Assembly: GCF_025717605.1 (NCBI RefSeq)
Contig: NZ_JAJIRQ010000001.1
Span: forward strand, 647,716-711,715
Reading direction: 5' to 3'
DNA: 64,000 bases
Origin: Paucibacter sp. TC2R-5
GTDB taxonomy: Bacteria > Pseudomonadota > Gammaproteobacteria > Burkholderiales > Burkholderiaceae_C
This document shows positions 28,964-36,802 of this stretch, in pieces. The stretch's first letter is position 1. Each line of letters opens with the position of its first letter. The position numbers were made by a program, and so were the translations under genes. A model generated the notes under the pieces. That model did not search any database and had not been told where the DNA came from. It saw nothing but the letters and a program-made list of their open reading frames with translations.

Positions 28964-31819
28964 ATGGCCATCGCCCCAAAATCGCGCAGCAAGACCAGCG
29001 CCAAGACTGTCGTTGCTGCGGCTCCTGCTGCTGTCGCCGCTGCACCAACGAGCAAGACCAAGGCGAAAGCCAAGGCACCGGCAACGAGCAAGGCTGTTGT
29101 GGCTGAGAAGCCGGCTGCCAAAGCCGCAGCCAAGCCCGCTGTCAAAGCAGCTCCCAAGACCACAGCAAAGACTGCGGTCAAGGTGGCCGTAAAAACGCCA
29201 GTCGCCAAAAAAGCGGTGGCGGCCAAGAAGACCGCTCAGCCGGTCGCTGCCAGCCCGGCCCCGGTGGCGAAGAAGGCGCAGAGCAAGAAGGCGGTCAAGG
29301 TCGTCGAAGCCGTGGTCGCTGCGGCAGTAGCCCCTGCACCGGCCCCGGTGAAGGCGACCAAGCGCGCGACCAAGGCGGCGGCTGAATTGCCGGTCGTGGC
29401 GGTGGCAAAGCCTGCCAAGAAAGTGGCGACCAAGAAAGTCGCGAGCAAAGAAGTAGTCGTCGCGGAAACTGTATTGGGCAAGGTTCAGCCAAAACCGGTG
29501 ACAAAGACGGGCAAGGCGACCAAGGCCACTAAGACGGTCGCGGCGGTCTCGCTGCCGGCAGAGCCTTTGATCCCAGCCAAGAAGGCGGACGAGAAAAAGT
29601 CTAAAACGCCAAGTCCGTCTAAGACGGCTAGCAAGGCCGATCACAAACCCGCGCCAAAGACGGCAGCAAAGCCGGCAACGAAGCCAGTAGAGGCTGCGCC
29701 AATCCAGTCAGTTACTCCCGCGGCCAAGCGGACCAAGAGCCCGGTCGCAAAAACCAAGCCGGTCGCCACAAAACCAGCCCTTGTGCCTGCGCCGCGGCCA
29801 ACTCCTCCCGCTCCGCCGGCCGTTCCGAAGCCGCCCGCCAAGTTTGCCTTGCAGCGCCCCGGCTCAGCCGCGAGCGGCGTGTTTGGCGACTATGTGGTGG
29901 CCGAGCTGGCCGGCGAGCGGCAGTGGCGCGTGTCGATTCGTGGCACCAGCTTGAGTGACTGCCGCTGCATCTGTGAGGTGTTCCGCTTCGGTGAGCGCGG
30001 CAGCTGCGAGCATGTGGAGTTCGCCTTGGGCAGTTTGCTGGACGAGCCGCAACAACGCGCTGCACTCGAGCAGGGCTTGCGGCTGGACTACAGCGAAGTG
30101 CTGCTGGGCTTTGGTGCCGCGCGCTATCTGCGCTGGCGTCAAGGCCAGCATTGCCCCGAGGCGGTGGCGCGTGAGGCGCAGGCCTTGCTGGATGAGCGCG
30201 GCCGGCTGCCGGCCGACGCGGCCGATGATGTGGGCCTGCTGACTGGCTTGCTGCAATTGGCGGCCGAACTCGGTCATGAGGTGCGCGTTGAAGCCGGGGT
30301 GTGGGAGCAGGTAGCTCTCGGCCGCGATGCGCGTCAGCGCGTGCAGCGTCTGGCACAGGCCTATCCGCAAGGGCTGGAAAGCCCCGCATTGCGCGGCTTG
30401 TTGAAGCTGCCGCTGCCGCTGTATCAGCTGGAGGCGGCCTTGTTCGCGGCTTGTGCCGGGCGCAGCCTGGTGGCCGACGATTTGGGTCTGGGCTTGTACG
30501 CGCCGGCCTATGCGGCGGCCGAGTTGTGTGCCCGCCATTTCGGTACCGAGCGGGTCTTGGTCTTGTGTGCCGAGTCCGCTCAGGCGCGCTGGTTGGGCGA
30601 GGTGCAAACCCTCAGCCTGGCGGGGGCGCAAATGGTCTGGGGTGACGCGCAGACGCGCCAGACTCAGCTGCAAAACCTGGGGCAGGGCCTTGAGATCAAG
30701 ATCGCGTCGCTGGCCTCGCTGGGGCAAGACCTGGCCCTGCTGCAGGGCTTTGCACCCGAGCTGATCATTGTTGACGAGGCCGCGCGCTTGGACGCTGATG
30801 CCTTGGCCTTGCTGCGGCAACTCGACAAGGGCTTTTTGCTGATGCTCAGTGGGCAAATTCTGGATGAGCAGCCGCAAGCCTTGCTCGCCTTGGTGGATCT
30901 GCTGGACAGGCATCGCAATGGGCCATGGGAGCGTTTCCTGAGCCGGCATGTGCGCCGCGCCGGCCAAAGCAATAGCTTCTTTGCCTTGGAGCGCCTGGAC
31001 CAGACATTGGAGCGGGTGATGTTCAGCCGCAGCCGTGCCGAGCTGCTGCCGACCTTGCCTGTGGCTCTGGTGCAGCTGCGTGCGGTGGCCTTGAGTCAGC
31101 AGCAAGAGCAGATGCAAGCGCCCTTGCTGGCCGACTTGCGCCGAGCGGTCGCGCGCTGGCAGCGCAGCGGCTATGTGTCCGAGACCGAGCTCTTGCAGGT
31201 TCAGCAAACCCTGCAGCAATTGCGCCGGTTGGCGATCAGCCCGCAACTGCTCGATGCGCAGCTGGGCTCGGCCGAGGCGCCGAAATTGTCCGCAGTGGCG
31301 GCGCTAACGCGCGAGTTGCTCGGTGCTGCAGCTGAGCGTTTGGTGGTGTTCTGCCAATGGGATGATGCTTTGAGCCTGTTGGCGGTGCGGCTGCAGGCCA
31401 GCGGCACGGCTTTTGTGCAGCTGCAGGCGGAAGCGCCGCTGGCGCAGCGCTTGGAAGCGTTGCGCCGCTGGCGAGATGGCTCGGGCAGCGCAGTTTTGCT
31501 CTGCAGCGACCGGGCCGCAGCGGGGCTGGATCTGCAGATCGAGCGGGCCGCCTTGGTGAACCTGGAACTGCCTTGGGGCGAGGCGCTGCTGGAGCAGCGT
31601 TTGCTGTGCCTGGCCGACGAGCAGTCGCGCGGTTTGCCTTTGATTCAGCTGCTGGCACAAACAGGGCTTGAGCAAGCGATGCTGCAAACGCTGGACGGCG
31701 TGGTCGACCTGCCCGCAGGCAGCCTGGACGGCGACGTGAGTCGGCAACTGCTGCAAGGCGAGGAGCAGCAGCGCTTCATGCAGGCTTTGGTGGCGCTGTG
31801 CGGGGCCTTGCCGGACTAG
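28964..31819 (+). CDS. SNF2-helicase-like protein with SWIM zinc finger, H1-like tail and decayed ATPase motifs
   Basis: 951 residues, uninterrupted. Residues 1-300 are an Ala/Lys/Pro-rich histone-H1/AlgP-like tail full of KPAAK and KTAK repeats. At about 332-350 a SWIM-type zinc finger CRCIC...GSCEHVEF appears (C-x-C...C-x-H). Residues about 485-940 align with SNF2 helicases by landmark: LKLPLPLYQLEAALFAACAGRSLVADDLGLG, RHFGTERVLVLC, LIIVDEAARL and RSRAELLPTLP. However, motif I reads GLGLYAP instead of GLGKT, motif II reads DEAARL instead of DEAQRI, motif III reads LSGQIL instead of LTGTPL, and the final arginine motif (RAHRIGQ) is missing. It begins 16 bases after pabBC. Probably a DNA-binding pseudo-ATPase (inference). 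Confidence 0.83.
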   Translation: MAIAPKSRSKTSAKTVVAAAPAAVAAAPTSKTKAKAKAPATSKAVVAEKPAAKAAAKPAVKAAPKTTAKTAVKVAVKTPVAKKAVAAKKTAQPVAASPAPVAKKAQSKKAVKVVEAVVAAAVAPAPAPVKATKRATKAAAELPVVAVAKPAKKVATKKVASKEVVVAETVLGKVQPKPVTKTGKATKATKTVAAVSLPAEPLIPAKKADEKKSKTPSPSKTASKADHKPAPKTAAKPATKPVEAAPIQSVTPAAKRTKSPVAKTKPVATKPALVPAPRPTPPAPPAVPKPPAKFALQRPGSAASGVFGDYVVAELAGERQWRVSIRGTSLSDCRCICEVFRFGERGSCEHVEFALGSLLDEPQQRAALEQGLRLDYSEVLLGFGAARYLRWRQGQHCPEAVAREAQALLDERGRLPADAADDVGLLTGLLQLAAELGHEVRVEAGVWEQVALGRDARQRVQRLAQAYPQGLESPALRGLLKLPLPLYQLEAALFAACAGRSLVADDLGLGLYAPAYAAAELCARHFGTERVLVLCAESAQARWLGEVQTLSLAGAQMVWGDAQTRQTQLQNLGQGLEIKIASLASLGQDLALLQGFAPELIIVDEAARLDADALALLRQLDKGFLLMLSGQILDEQPQALLALVDLLDRHRNGPWERFLSRHVRRAGQSNSFFALERLDQTLERVMFSRSRAELLPTLPVALVQLRAVALSQQQEQMQAPLLADLRRAVARWQRSGYVSETELLQVQQTLQQLRRLAISPQLLDAQLGSAEAPKLSAVAALTRELLGAAAERLVVFCQWDDALSLLAVRLQASGTAFVQLQAEAPLAQRLEALRRWRDGSGSAVLLCSDRAAAGLDLQIERAALVNLELPWGEALLEQRLLCLADEQSRGLPLIQLLAQTGLEQAMLQTLDGVVDLPAGSLDGDVSRQLLQGEEQQRFMQALVALCGALPD

Positions 31820-31914
31820 GCGAGAGTGGTGGGGGCGGCGCGCGTGATTTTTCGCACGCGCCGGCCGCTTCATTGGCGCTATTTGCCTAAAGTCTTTCCG
31901 TGGAAACCCTAGTG

Positions 31915-31923
31915 TGCTATAGT
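31915..31923 (+). promoter_or_regulatory. Extended -10 promoter candidate for the RNA helicase gene
   Basis: TGC-TATAGT is an extended -10 element (TGn before the hexamer). A weak -35 match, TTTCCG, lies 17 bases upstream. It is the best promoter-like sequence in the 485-base stretch 31820-32304 and would give a leader of about 375 bases. Confidence 0.5.
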
Positions 31924-31929
31924 CGCAGT

Positions 31930-32304
31930 CTTGCTTCGGTGATTACCGCTGCATTTCGTACGTCTCCTCTGACCTCCGTTCAGGCAGCTGCCCAATCCGA
32001 AACACAGGATTGCGCGCAGTGACACCGGCCCACACTCATCGTGCGGTGCCAGTGCACCCCTCCAGGGTGAAGCGCTGAACACCCTTCGGGTTCGGTCGGC
32101 GGCGATGCCGTCGCTTTGACTGTTCCCCCGGCGCCGCACCTGGCACCTCTCGGCATGCTTTTGCCGACTCAACAAGACCCGGTGCACGACGCGAGCTTTC
32201 TCCAAGCGACTTTACTGGCTTGATGCGCAAAATTTTGCGGCGCATCGGGTGCGTGTGTTCGTTTGCATTTTGCGAGCGGGGCACGGCATTGTTGAAAGAA
32301 ATAC
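31930..32304 (+). promoter_or_regulatory. Long structured 5' leader of the DEAD-box helicase gene
   Basis: No credible gene lies between the SNF2-like stop (31819) and the helicase start (32305). The stretch downstream of the promoter candidate is rich in hairpins: ACCC-TTCG-GGT near 32080, TCGGCA/TGCCGA at 32150-32155/32162-32167, and GATGCGC/GCGCATC at 32222-32228/32240-32246 whose loop contains most of the competing palindrome CGCAAAATTTTGCG (32226-32239). Two mutually exclusive pairings near the start codon are what a thermosensor or autoregulatory leader could use. RNA helicase genes are often controlled through long leaders; that this one is regulatory is inference. Confidence 0.5.
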
Positions 32305-33978
32305 ATGAGTTTTGAAAATCTAGGCCTCCAAGAAGCCCTCCTGCGCGCTGTTAAAGATTCCGGCTACGAGACGGCCACCGAAGTACAAGCATTGGCGATT
32401 CCTGCCGGCCTGAAGGGTCTGGACATGATGGTGTCGTCGCGCACCGGCAGCGGCAAGACCGCAGCTTTCATCTTGCCAGCCCTGCACAAGGTGCTGGAAA
32501 GCCGTGCCAACCCAAGCGCTCCTGTGCTGGACGAAAAGGGCCGCCGCAAGGTCCAAGGTCCACGCGTGCTGGTGCTGTGCCCAACCCGCGAACTGGCGAT
32601 GCAAGTTGCCAAGGCCGCTCAGACCTACGGCCGCTATGTGCCGGGCCTGCGTTTGTCCACCGTTTTGGGCGGCATGCCTTACGCTTTGCAGCTGAAGCAA
32701 TTGAGTGGCCCGCTTGACATCTTGATCGCCACGCCTGGCCGTCTGCTGGACCATATGCAGTCGGGCCGTGCGGTGCTGGACAATGTCGAGTTGCTGGTGC
32801 TCGACGAAGCCGACCGCATGTTGGACATGGGCTTCATCGACGACATCAAGACCATCGCCGATCGCATCCCCGCCACGCGTCAAACCGTGATGTTCAGCGC
32901 GACCTTCGCCGGTCACGTGGGCCGCTTGGCGCAGGAACTGCTGCGCGATCCGATGCGCATCGATGTCGCTTCGCACACCGACACCCACGAGAACATCACC
33001 CAGCGTCTGCACTGGGCCGACAACAACAACCACAAGGACCAGTTGCTTGAGCATTTGCTGGCCGACAAGGATGTTGACCAGGCCCTGGTGTTCACCAGCA
33101 CCCAGCGCGATGCTGACTGGTTGGCTGAGCGTCTGCAGGAACTCGGCCACTCGGTCGCTCCCTTGCATGGTGGCATGCCACAAGGTCGCCGCAACCGCGT
33201 GCTGATGGCTTTGCGCCGTCGTGAAGTGAAGGTTCTGGTTGCCACTGACGTCGCCGCTCGCGGTATTGACGTGCCGACCATTACCCACGTGATCAACTAC
33301 GGTCTGCCGATGAAGGCCGAGGACTATGTGCACCGTATCGGTCGTACCGGCCGTGCCGGCCGCGCTGGTCTGGCGGTGACGCTGGCCACGCGTGACGATG
33401 TGTCGATGATCCGCCGCATTCAGCAGTTCACCACGCAACAAATCCCGGCCGCGCAGATCGAAGGTTTGGAGCCTAAGTCGCAAGAACCACGCATCTTCCC
33501 GCCACGGCCAGCCGGTGCGGGTGGTTTCGAAGACCGCGGTGCGCGTCCTGCATGGGGCGGCAAGCCAGGTTTTGGCGGCAACAAGAGTTTCGGCGGCGGT
33601 AAGAGTTTTGGTGGCGGCGCAGGTCGGCCGTTCCAGCCTCGTGAAGGCGGCCGTCCGGCCGGCTTCGAGCCACGCGGTGACTTCCGTCAGGACAGCCGTC
33701 CATCGTTCGATCGCGCTCCTGCTGATCGTGGCAATGATCGCGGTTTCGCACCACGCGGTGACTTCGCTCCACGTGGCGACTTCGCTCCACGCGGTGACTT
33801 CGCACCTCGCAATGACCGCCCGGCCTTTGGCGACAACAAGCCATCGTTCGGCGGCAAGCCAAGCTTCGGTCAAGACCGTCGCCCTGCTGGCGGTGGTTTC
33901 GAGTCACGCGGCCCAGGCGGCCCAAAGCGTAGCGGCCCTCCAAGTGGCGGCCCACGTCGCAGCGGCTTCGGTCGTTAA
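32305..33978 (+). CDS. DEAD-box ATP-dependent RNA helicase, RhlE-like
   Basis: 557 residues. Motifs in order: a Q-motif (YETATEVQALAIP), SRTGSGKT (about residues 45-52), PTRELAM, LVLDEADRMLDMGF, FSAT and HRIGRTGRAGR. Residues after about 395 are a Gly/Arg/Phe-rich disordered tail with FGGGKSFGGG and four tandem PRGDFA-like repeats, typical of RNA-binding tails. It acts in RNA unwinding, mRNA decay or ribosome assembly. A roughly 375-base leader precedes it, and a strong terminator follows 59 bases after the stop, so it is a single-gene unit. RhlE versus other paralogues cannot be settled by eye, so no symbol is given. Confidence 0.94.
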   Translation: MSFENLGLQEALLRAVKDSGYETATEVQALAIPAGLKGLDMMVSSRTGSGKTAAFILPALHKVLESRANPSAPVLDEKGRRKVQGPRVLVLCPTRELAMQVAKAAQTYGRYVPGLRLSTVLGGMPYALQLKQLSGPLDILIATPGRLLDHMQSGRAVLDNVELLVLDEADRMLDMGFIDDIKTIADRIPATRQTVMFSATFAGHVGRLAQELLRDPMRIDVASHTDTHENITQRLHWADNNNHKDQLLEHLLADKDVDQALVFTSTQRDADWLAERLQELGHSVAPLHGGMPQGRRNRVLMALRRREVKVLVATDVAARGIDVPTITHVINYGLPMKAEDYVHRIGRTGRAGRAGLAVTLATRDDVSMIRRIQQFTTQQIPAAQIEGLEPKSQEPRIFPPRPAGAGGFEDRGARPAWGGKPGFGGNKSFGGGKSFGGGAGRPFQPREGGRPAGFEPRGDFRQDSRPSFDRAPADRGNDRGFAPRGDFAPRGDFAPRGDFAPRNDRPAFGDNKPSFGGKPSFGQDRRPAGGGFESRGPGGPKRSGPPSGGPRRSGFGR

Positions 33979-34036
33979 TATCCGCTCTTGACGGCGGCGC
34001 GCTCAAAACGCGCTCGGTCAAGCAGCAGAAGAAGAA

Positions 34037-34061
34037 AGCCCGCTCTGCAGCGGGCTTTTTC
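34037..34061 (+). terminator. Rho-independent terminator of the RNA helicase gene
   Basis: AAGCCCGCT pairs perfectly with AGCGGGCTT across a CTGC loop, followed by a T-run. It ends only 33 bases before the next start codon, so downstream genes need their own promoter in that gap or read-through. Confidence 0.9.
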
Positions 34062-34093
34062 ATTGGGACAACATCATTTCAGCATCGATTGCA

Positions 34094-34699
34094 ATGAGGC
34101 AACAAGGTCAGCTGACACAGTGGGACGATGCCAAGGGCTATGGCTTTATCAGCCCGGCGAGCGGTGAGGCCAAACTGTTTGTTCATATCAAGGACTTCGG
34201 CCTGCGCGCCGAGCGGCCCCTGGCCGGGGCGGCCTTGACTTACGAGTTAGGGCAGGACGCTCAGGGCAAAAGGCGGGCCGTGAAGGTGCGGGTCAGCAAG
34301 GTCGCCGTCAGCGTACGCCCGGCCCGCAAATCGCTTAGCAGCTTGTATTTGATTCCCGCCTTTGCCGCTTTCTACCTGACTTGCCATCTGCTTTGGCCCT
34401 TGCCTGCGGGCCTGTGGGGCGCCTATATGGCGATGAGCTTGGCGACTTTTATCGTCTATGCCGGTGATAAGCGAGCGGCTTTCAAAATGCAGGCCCGTGT
34501 GCCTGAGCGCACTTTGCATGTGCTCGCGCTGGCCTGCGGTTGGCCAGGCGCCTTGTTGGCACAGCAGCTACTGCGCCACAAATCAGCCAAGCCCGCCTTT
34601 TTGCGCCGGTTTTGGCTGACGGTCGGCATCAATGTGTTGTGCTTTGTTCTGCTGGCCACGCCGCTGCTGAGGCAGTTGCTGCGCCTACTGCAGGGATAA
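34094..34699 (+). CDS. Cold-shock domain fused to DUF1294 membrane domain
   Basis: 201 residues. The N-terminal ~70 residues form a cold-shock domain with both RNA-binding segments: GYGFISPASG (RNP1) and LFVHIKDF (RNP2). Residues about 80-200 are DUF1294, with hydrophobic helices, the motif YMAMSLATFIVYAGDKRAAFK and GWPGALLAQQLLRHKSAK. The fusion is widespread in proteobacteria. It would sit on the inner membrane facing RNA. It ends 8 bases before the first gene of the SMC-type operon, so it may be transcribed with it; functional connection unknown. Confidence 0.9.
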   Translation: MRQQGQLTQWDDAKGYGFISPASGEAKLFVHIKDFGLRAERPLAGAALTYELGQDAQGKRRAVKVRVSKVAVSVRPARKSLSSLYLIPAFAAFYLTCHLLWPLPAGLWGAYMAMSLATFIVYAGDKRAAFKMQARVPERTLHVLALACGWPGALLAQQLLRHKSAKPAFLRRFWLTVGINVLCFVLLATPLLRQLLRLLQG

Positions 34700-34707
34700 T
34701 CACACCC

Positions 34708-36042
34708 ATGCGGGAGAACCCAAACCCAGCGAGCGAAGACGAAGCTCGCTTTGAAGATTATTTTCGCGATGCGGCGGCTCCCAGTGAGGCGCAACTTTTG
34801 TGGCAGCTGGAGCGCCAAGAAGGCCTGACGGCCGGCTTGCGTGCGCTCTTTCACGGCCCGGCCAGCTTGGTCAAGCTGCGTGTCTGGGTGTTTTTGGAGC
34901 TGATGGCGATGCCGGCCTCGCGGATCAGCCGCGAGGTCTTCAACCAGCATTTCCATATGCTGCGCGATGAGCCGCTGGAACTGGTGCTCAAGCGTTTCCG
35001 CGAGGCCGATCTGTTGCTGTGGGATGGCTCTAACCAGCAATACAGCGTGACGCCCTTGGCGCAGCAGTTGCTGGGCGTGTTGACGCCGCTGATCACCAGT
35101 GTGGGCCAAGACGCCGATCTGACCGCCTTGCTGGCCAATGTGGCCGGCGCCCATCAGCTCGGCACCTTGGACCCTGCGCATCTGCAGCATCTGCAGGCTC
35201 AGCTGTCCCGGCTTTATGACGAATTTGCCGACGCGATCGCGAGTGGCTCCGAGTTCCATCTGCGCCGCGCCCGCCAGCGCTTCGGCAAGGCCTTGAGTCT
35301 GGTCGCAAAGGCCAGCGAAGCGCTGACCGCCATCATGGTGCAGGCGCAGGAGCAAGGTAACGCCAAATTAGAGCGCTTGGCGCGAGAGTTGGGCCTGGCT
35401 CAGGCGCGGCTTTTGGCCATGGCCAGCCAGTTCAACCGGGCTCTGCAGCAGGCCGACCGCCAGCGCGTCACCTTGGGCTCGACCGGTATCACGACGACAG
35501 ATGTGCGGCGCTGGCTGCAGAGCGTGCATTTTCTGGAGAACCTGTCTTTAGGCGCGCTGTCGCGCCCGGTTCATCCGGTCTTGGTGTCGCAGCATGAGTT
35601 GCTGGACCAGGCCGAGGCCGAGTTCGAACGAGATCGGCCCAAGCCGAAGGAGGCAGAGCCGCTGCCGACGGCTCAGGCCGCACCCGAGGGTGAGTTGGCG
35701 GTGATGAGTTTGCCGCCCGAGATGGGGTTGATGCAGGCCTTGTTGAACCGCTGGGCCGAGGCCGGCGAGCTGGAGCAAGACCTGGCCCCTGCCGTGTTGG
35801 GGGGCAGTTATGCGCGCGCGTCTTACCGGGCGCAATTGTTGCCACTGCTGGGCGACCCGCAGGCTCAGCACTTGGTGGGTGCGACCGGCGATATGGCGCG
35901 CCAACCTTGGCGCGTGCATTGGGGCGTGGAGCAGGGGCCGATCGATGACGAATACATACGCTGGATGAGCCGAGGTGTGCTGCGAGCCAGCGGCCCGGAT
36001 GCATCCACGGGTGAGTCAATGAATGAGGAAGATAAAGCATGA
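34708..36042 (+). CDS. Putative kleisin-type subunit of an SMC complex (MksF/JetA-like)
   Basis: 444 residues. The N-terminal ~100 residues look like a winged helix (VKLRVWVFLELMAMPASRISREVF, then ELVLKRFREADLLLWDGSNQQYSVTP). The middle, residues about 115-300, is helical with long Leu-rich heptads (ARELGLAQARLLAMASQFNRALQQ). The C-terminus ends in an acidic patch. This fold order matches MukF/MksF/JetA kleisins; direct sequence resemblance is weak, so the call leans on the gene order: it overlaps the next gene by ATGA and is followed by an SMC ATPase. The ATG at 34708 gives a natural start; the frame opens earlier inside the DUF1294 gene. Confidence 0.68.
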   Translation: MRENPNPASEDEARFEDYFRDAAAPSEAQLLWQLERQEGLTAGLRALFHGPASLVKLRVWVFLELMAMPASRISREVFNQHFHMLRDEPLELVLKRFREADLLLWDGSNQQYSVTPLAQQLLGVLTPLITSVGQDADLTALLANVAGAHQLGTLDPAHLQHLQAQLSRLYDEFADAIASGSEFHLRRARQRFGKALSLVAKASEALTAIMVQAQEQGNAKLERLARELGLAQARLLAMASQFNRALQQADRQRVTLGSTGITTTDVRRWLQSVHFLENLSLGALSRPVHPVLVSQHELLDQAEAEFERDRPKPKEAEPLPTAQAAPEGELAVMSLPPEMGLMQALLNRWAEAGELEQDLAPAVLGGSYARASYRAQLLPLLGDPQAQHLVGATGDMARQPWRVHWGVEQGPIDDEYIRWMSRGVLRASGPDASTGESMNEEDKA

Positions 36043-36800
36043 GCGCAGCTCTTGATGATGCGGCCGCGCTGGCGGCGCAATTGCTGGCGCGCCGCTGGCT
36101 GCCGCGCAGCCACCCGCTGGTGCGCCGGGCGCTGATCGATACCGATGTCTGGACGGCGCTGAGCGAGCGGCTTGCGGCGGTGGGTTTGCGTGTGATCGAC
36201 AACCTCTACGCCGATCACATCAGCGTGGCCATGCTGCGTCCGGCCGAGGTGGCGGTGTTTGGTGAGACGGGCTTGGCGGCAAACAACAACCTCGATCTGC
36301 CGCGTGACGGCGTCGCGCTGCTGGTGATTTTGTGGTCGCTGATCGTCTTGCCCAAGCGCCAGCGCCAGGTCGCGCGTGCCGATGCCAAAGAGGCTGGTCA
36401 GAACGAGATGTTCGCCACCGACAAGCCGCTGCCGACGGCCGCCAGCGTCAGCCCGACCCTGTCCTACCGCAGCTTGCTGGTCGACTTCGGCAATCAGCTG
36501 GGCAAGAAGATGCGGCTGGATTCCAACTTGAAGCTCTTGGAGCGTAACGGCTTCATCACGCGGCGCGGCGAAGACATCGCCGAAGGCCCGCTGCTCGATT
36601 TGCTGTTGGACTACGACACGCTGGCGCCGCGCATTCTGGACGGTGCGCTGGCCGATGTGCTGGCGCGCACGACCGACGTCTTGGCCGCGCCTGCCATTGC
36701 GCAAATCGCCAAACAGCGGCAAGCGCAAGACGAAGTGGTCGAAGAAGCCGTGGACGAAGCCCTAGAAGAAACAACAACAATAACGCCCGAGCAAGACTGA
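36039..36800 (+). CDS. Putative KITE-type subunit of an SMC complex (MksE/JetB-like)
   Basis: 253 residues. It contains winged-helix-like segments: RVIDNLYADHISVAML and DGVALLVILWSLIVLPKRQRQ in the N-terminal half, then RSLLVDFGNQLGKKMRLDSNLKLLERNGFITRRG, which reads as a second winged helix with its wing. The C-terminal ~35 residues are acidic. Size and fold match MukE/MksE/JetB, which bridge kleisin and SMC heads. Its ATG overlaps the stop of the upstream gene and its own stop lies 2 bases before the SMC start, a spacing that suggests translational coupling for fixed stoichiometry. Sequence alone would give lower confidence. Confidence 0.68.
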   Translation: MSAALDDAAALAAQLLARRWLPRSHPLVRRALIDTDVWTALSERLAAVGLRVIDNLYADHISVAMLRPAEVAVFGETGLAANNNLDLPRDGVALLVILWSLIVLPKRQRQVARADAKEAGQNEMFATDKPLPTAASVSPTLSYRSLLVDFGNQLGKKMRLDSNLKLLERNGFITRRGEDIAEGPLLDLLLDYDTLAPRILDGALADVLARTTDVLAAPAIAQIAKQRQAQDEVVEEAVDEALEETTTITPEQD

Positions 36801-36802
36801 CC

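Noticed and set aside
31909-32205. Minus-strand gene in the helicase leader
   Set aside because: The frame has no ribosome-binding site and its translation shows no recognisable fold; hairpins of the leader explain the sequence better.
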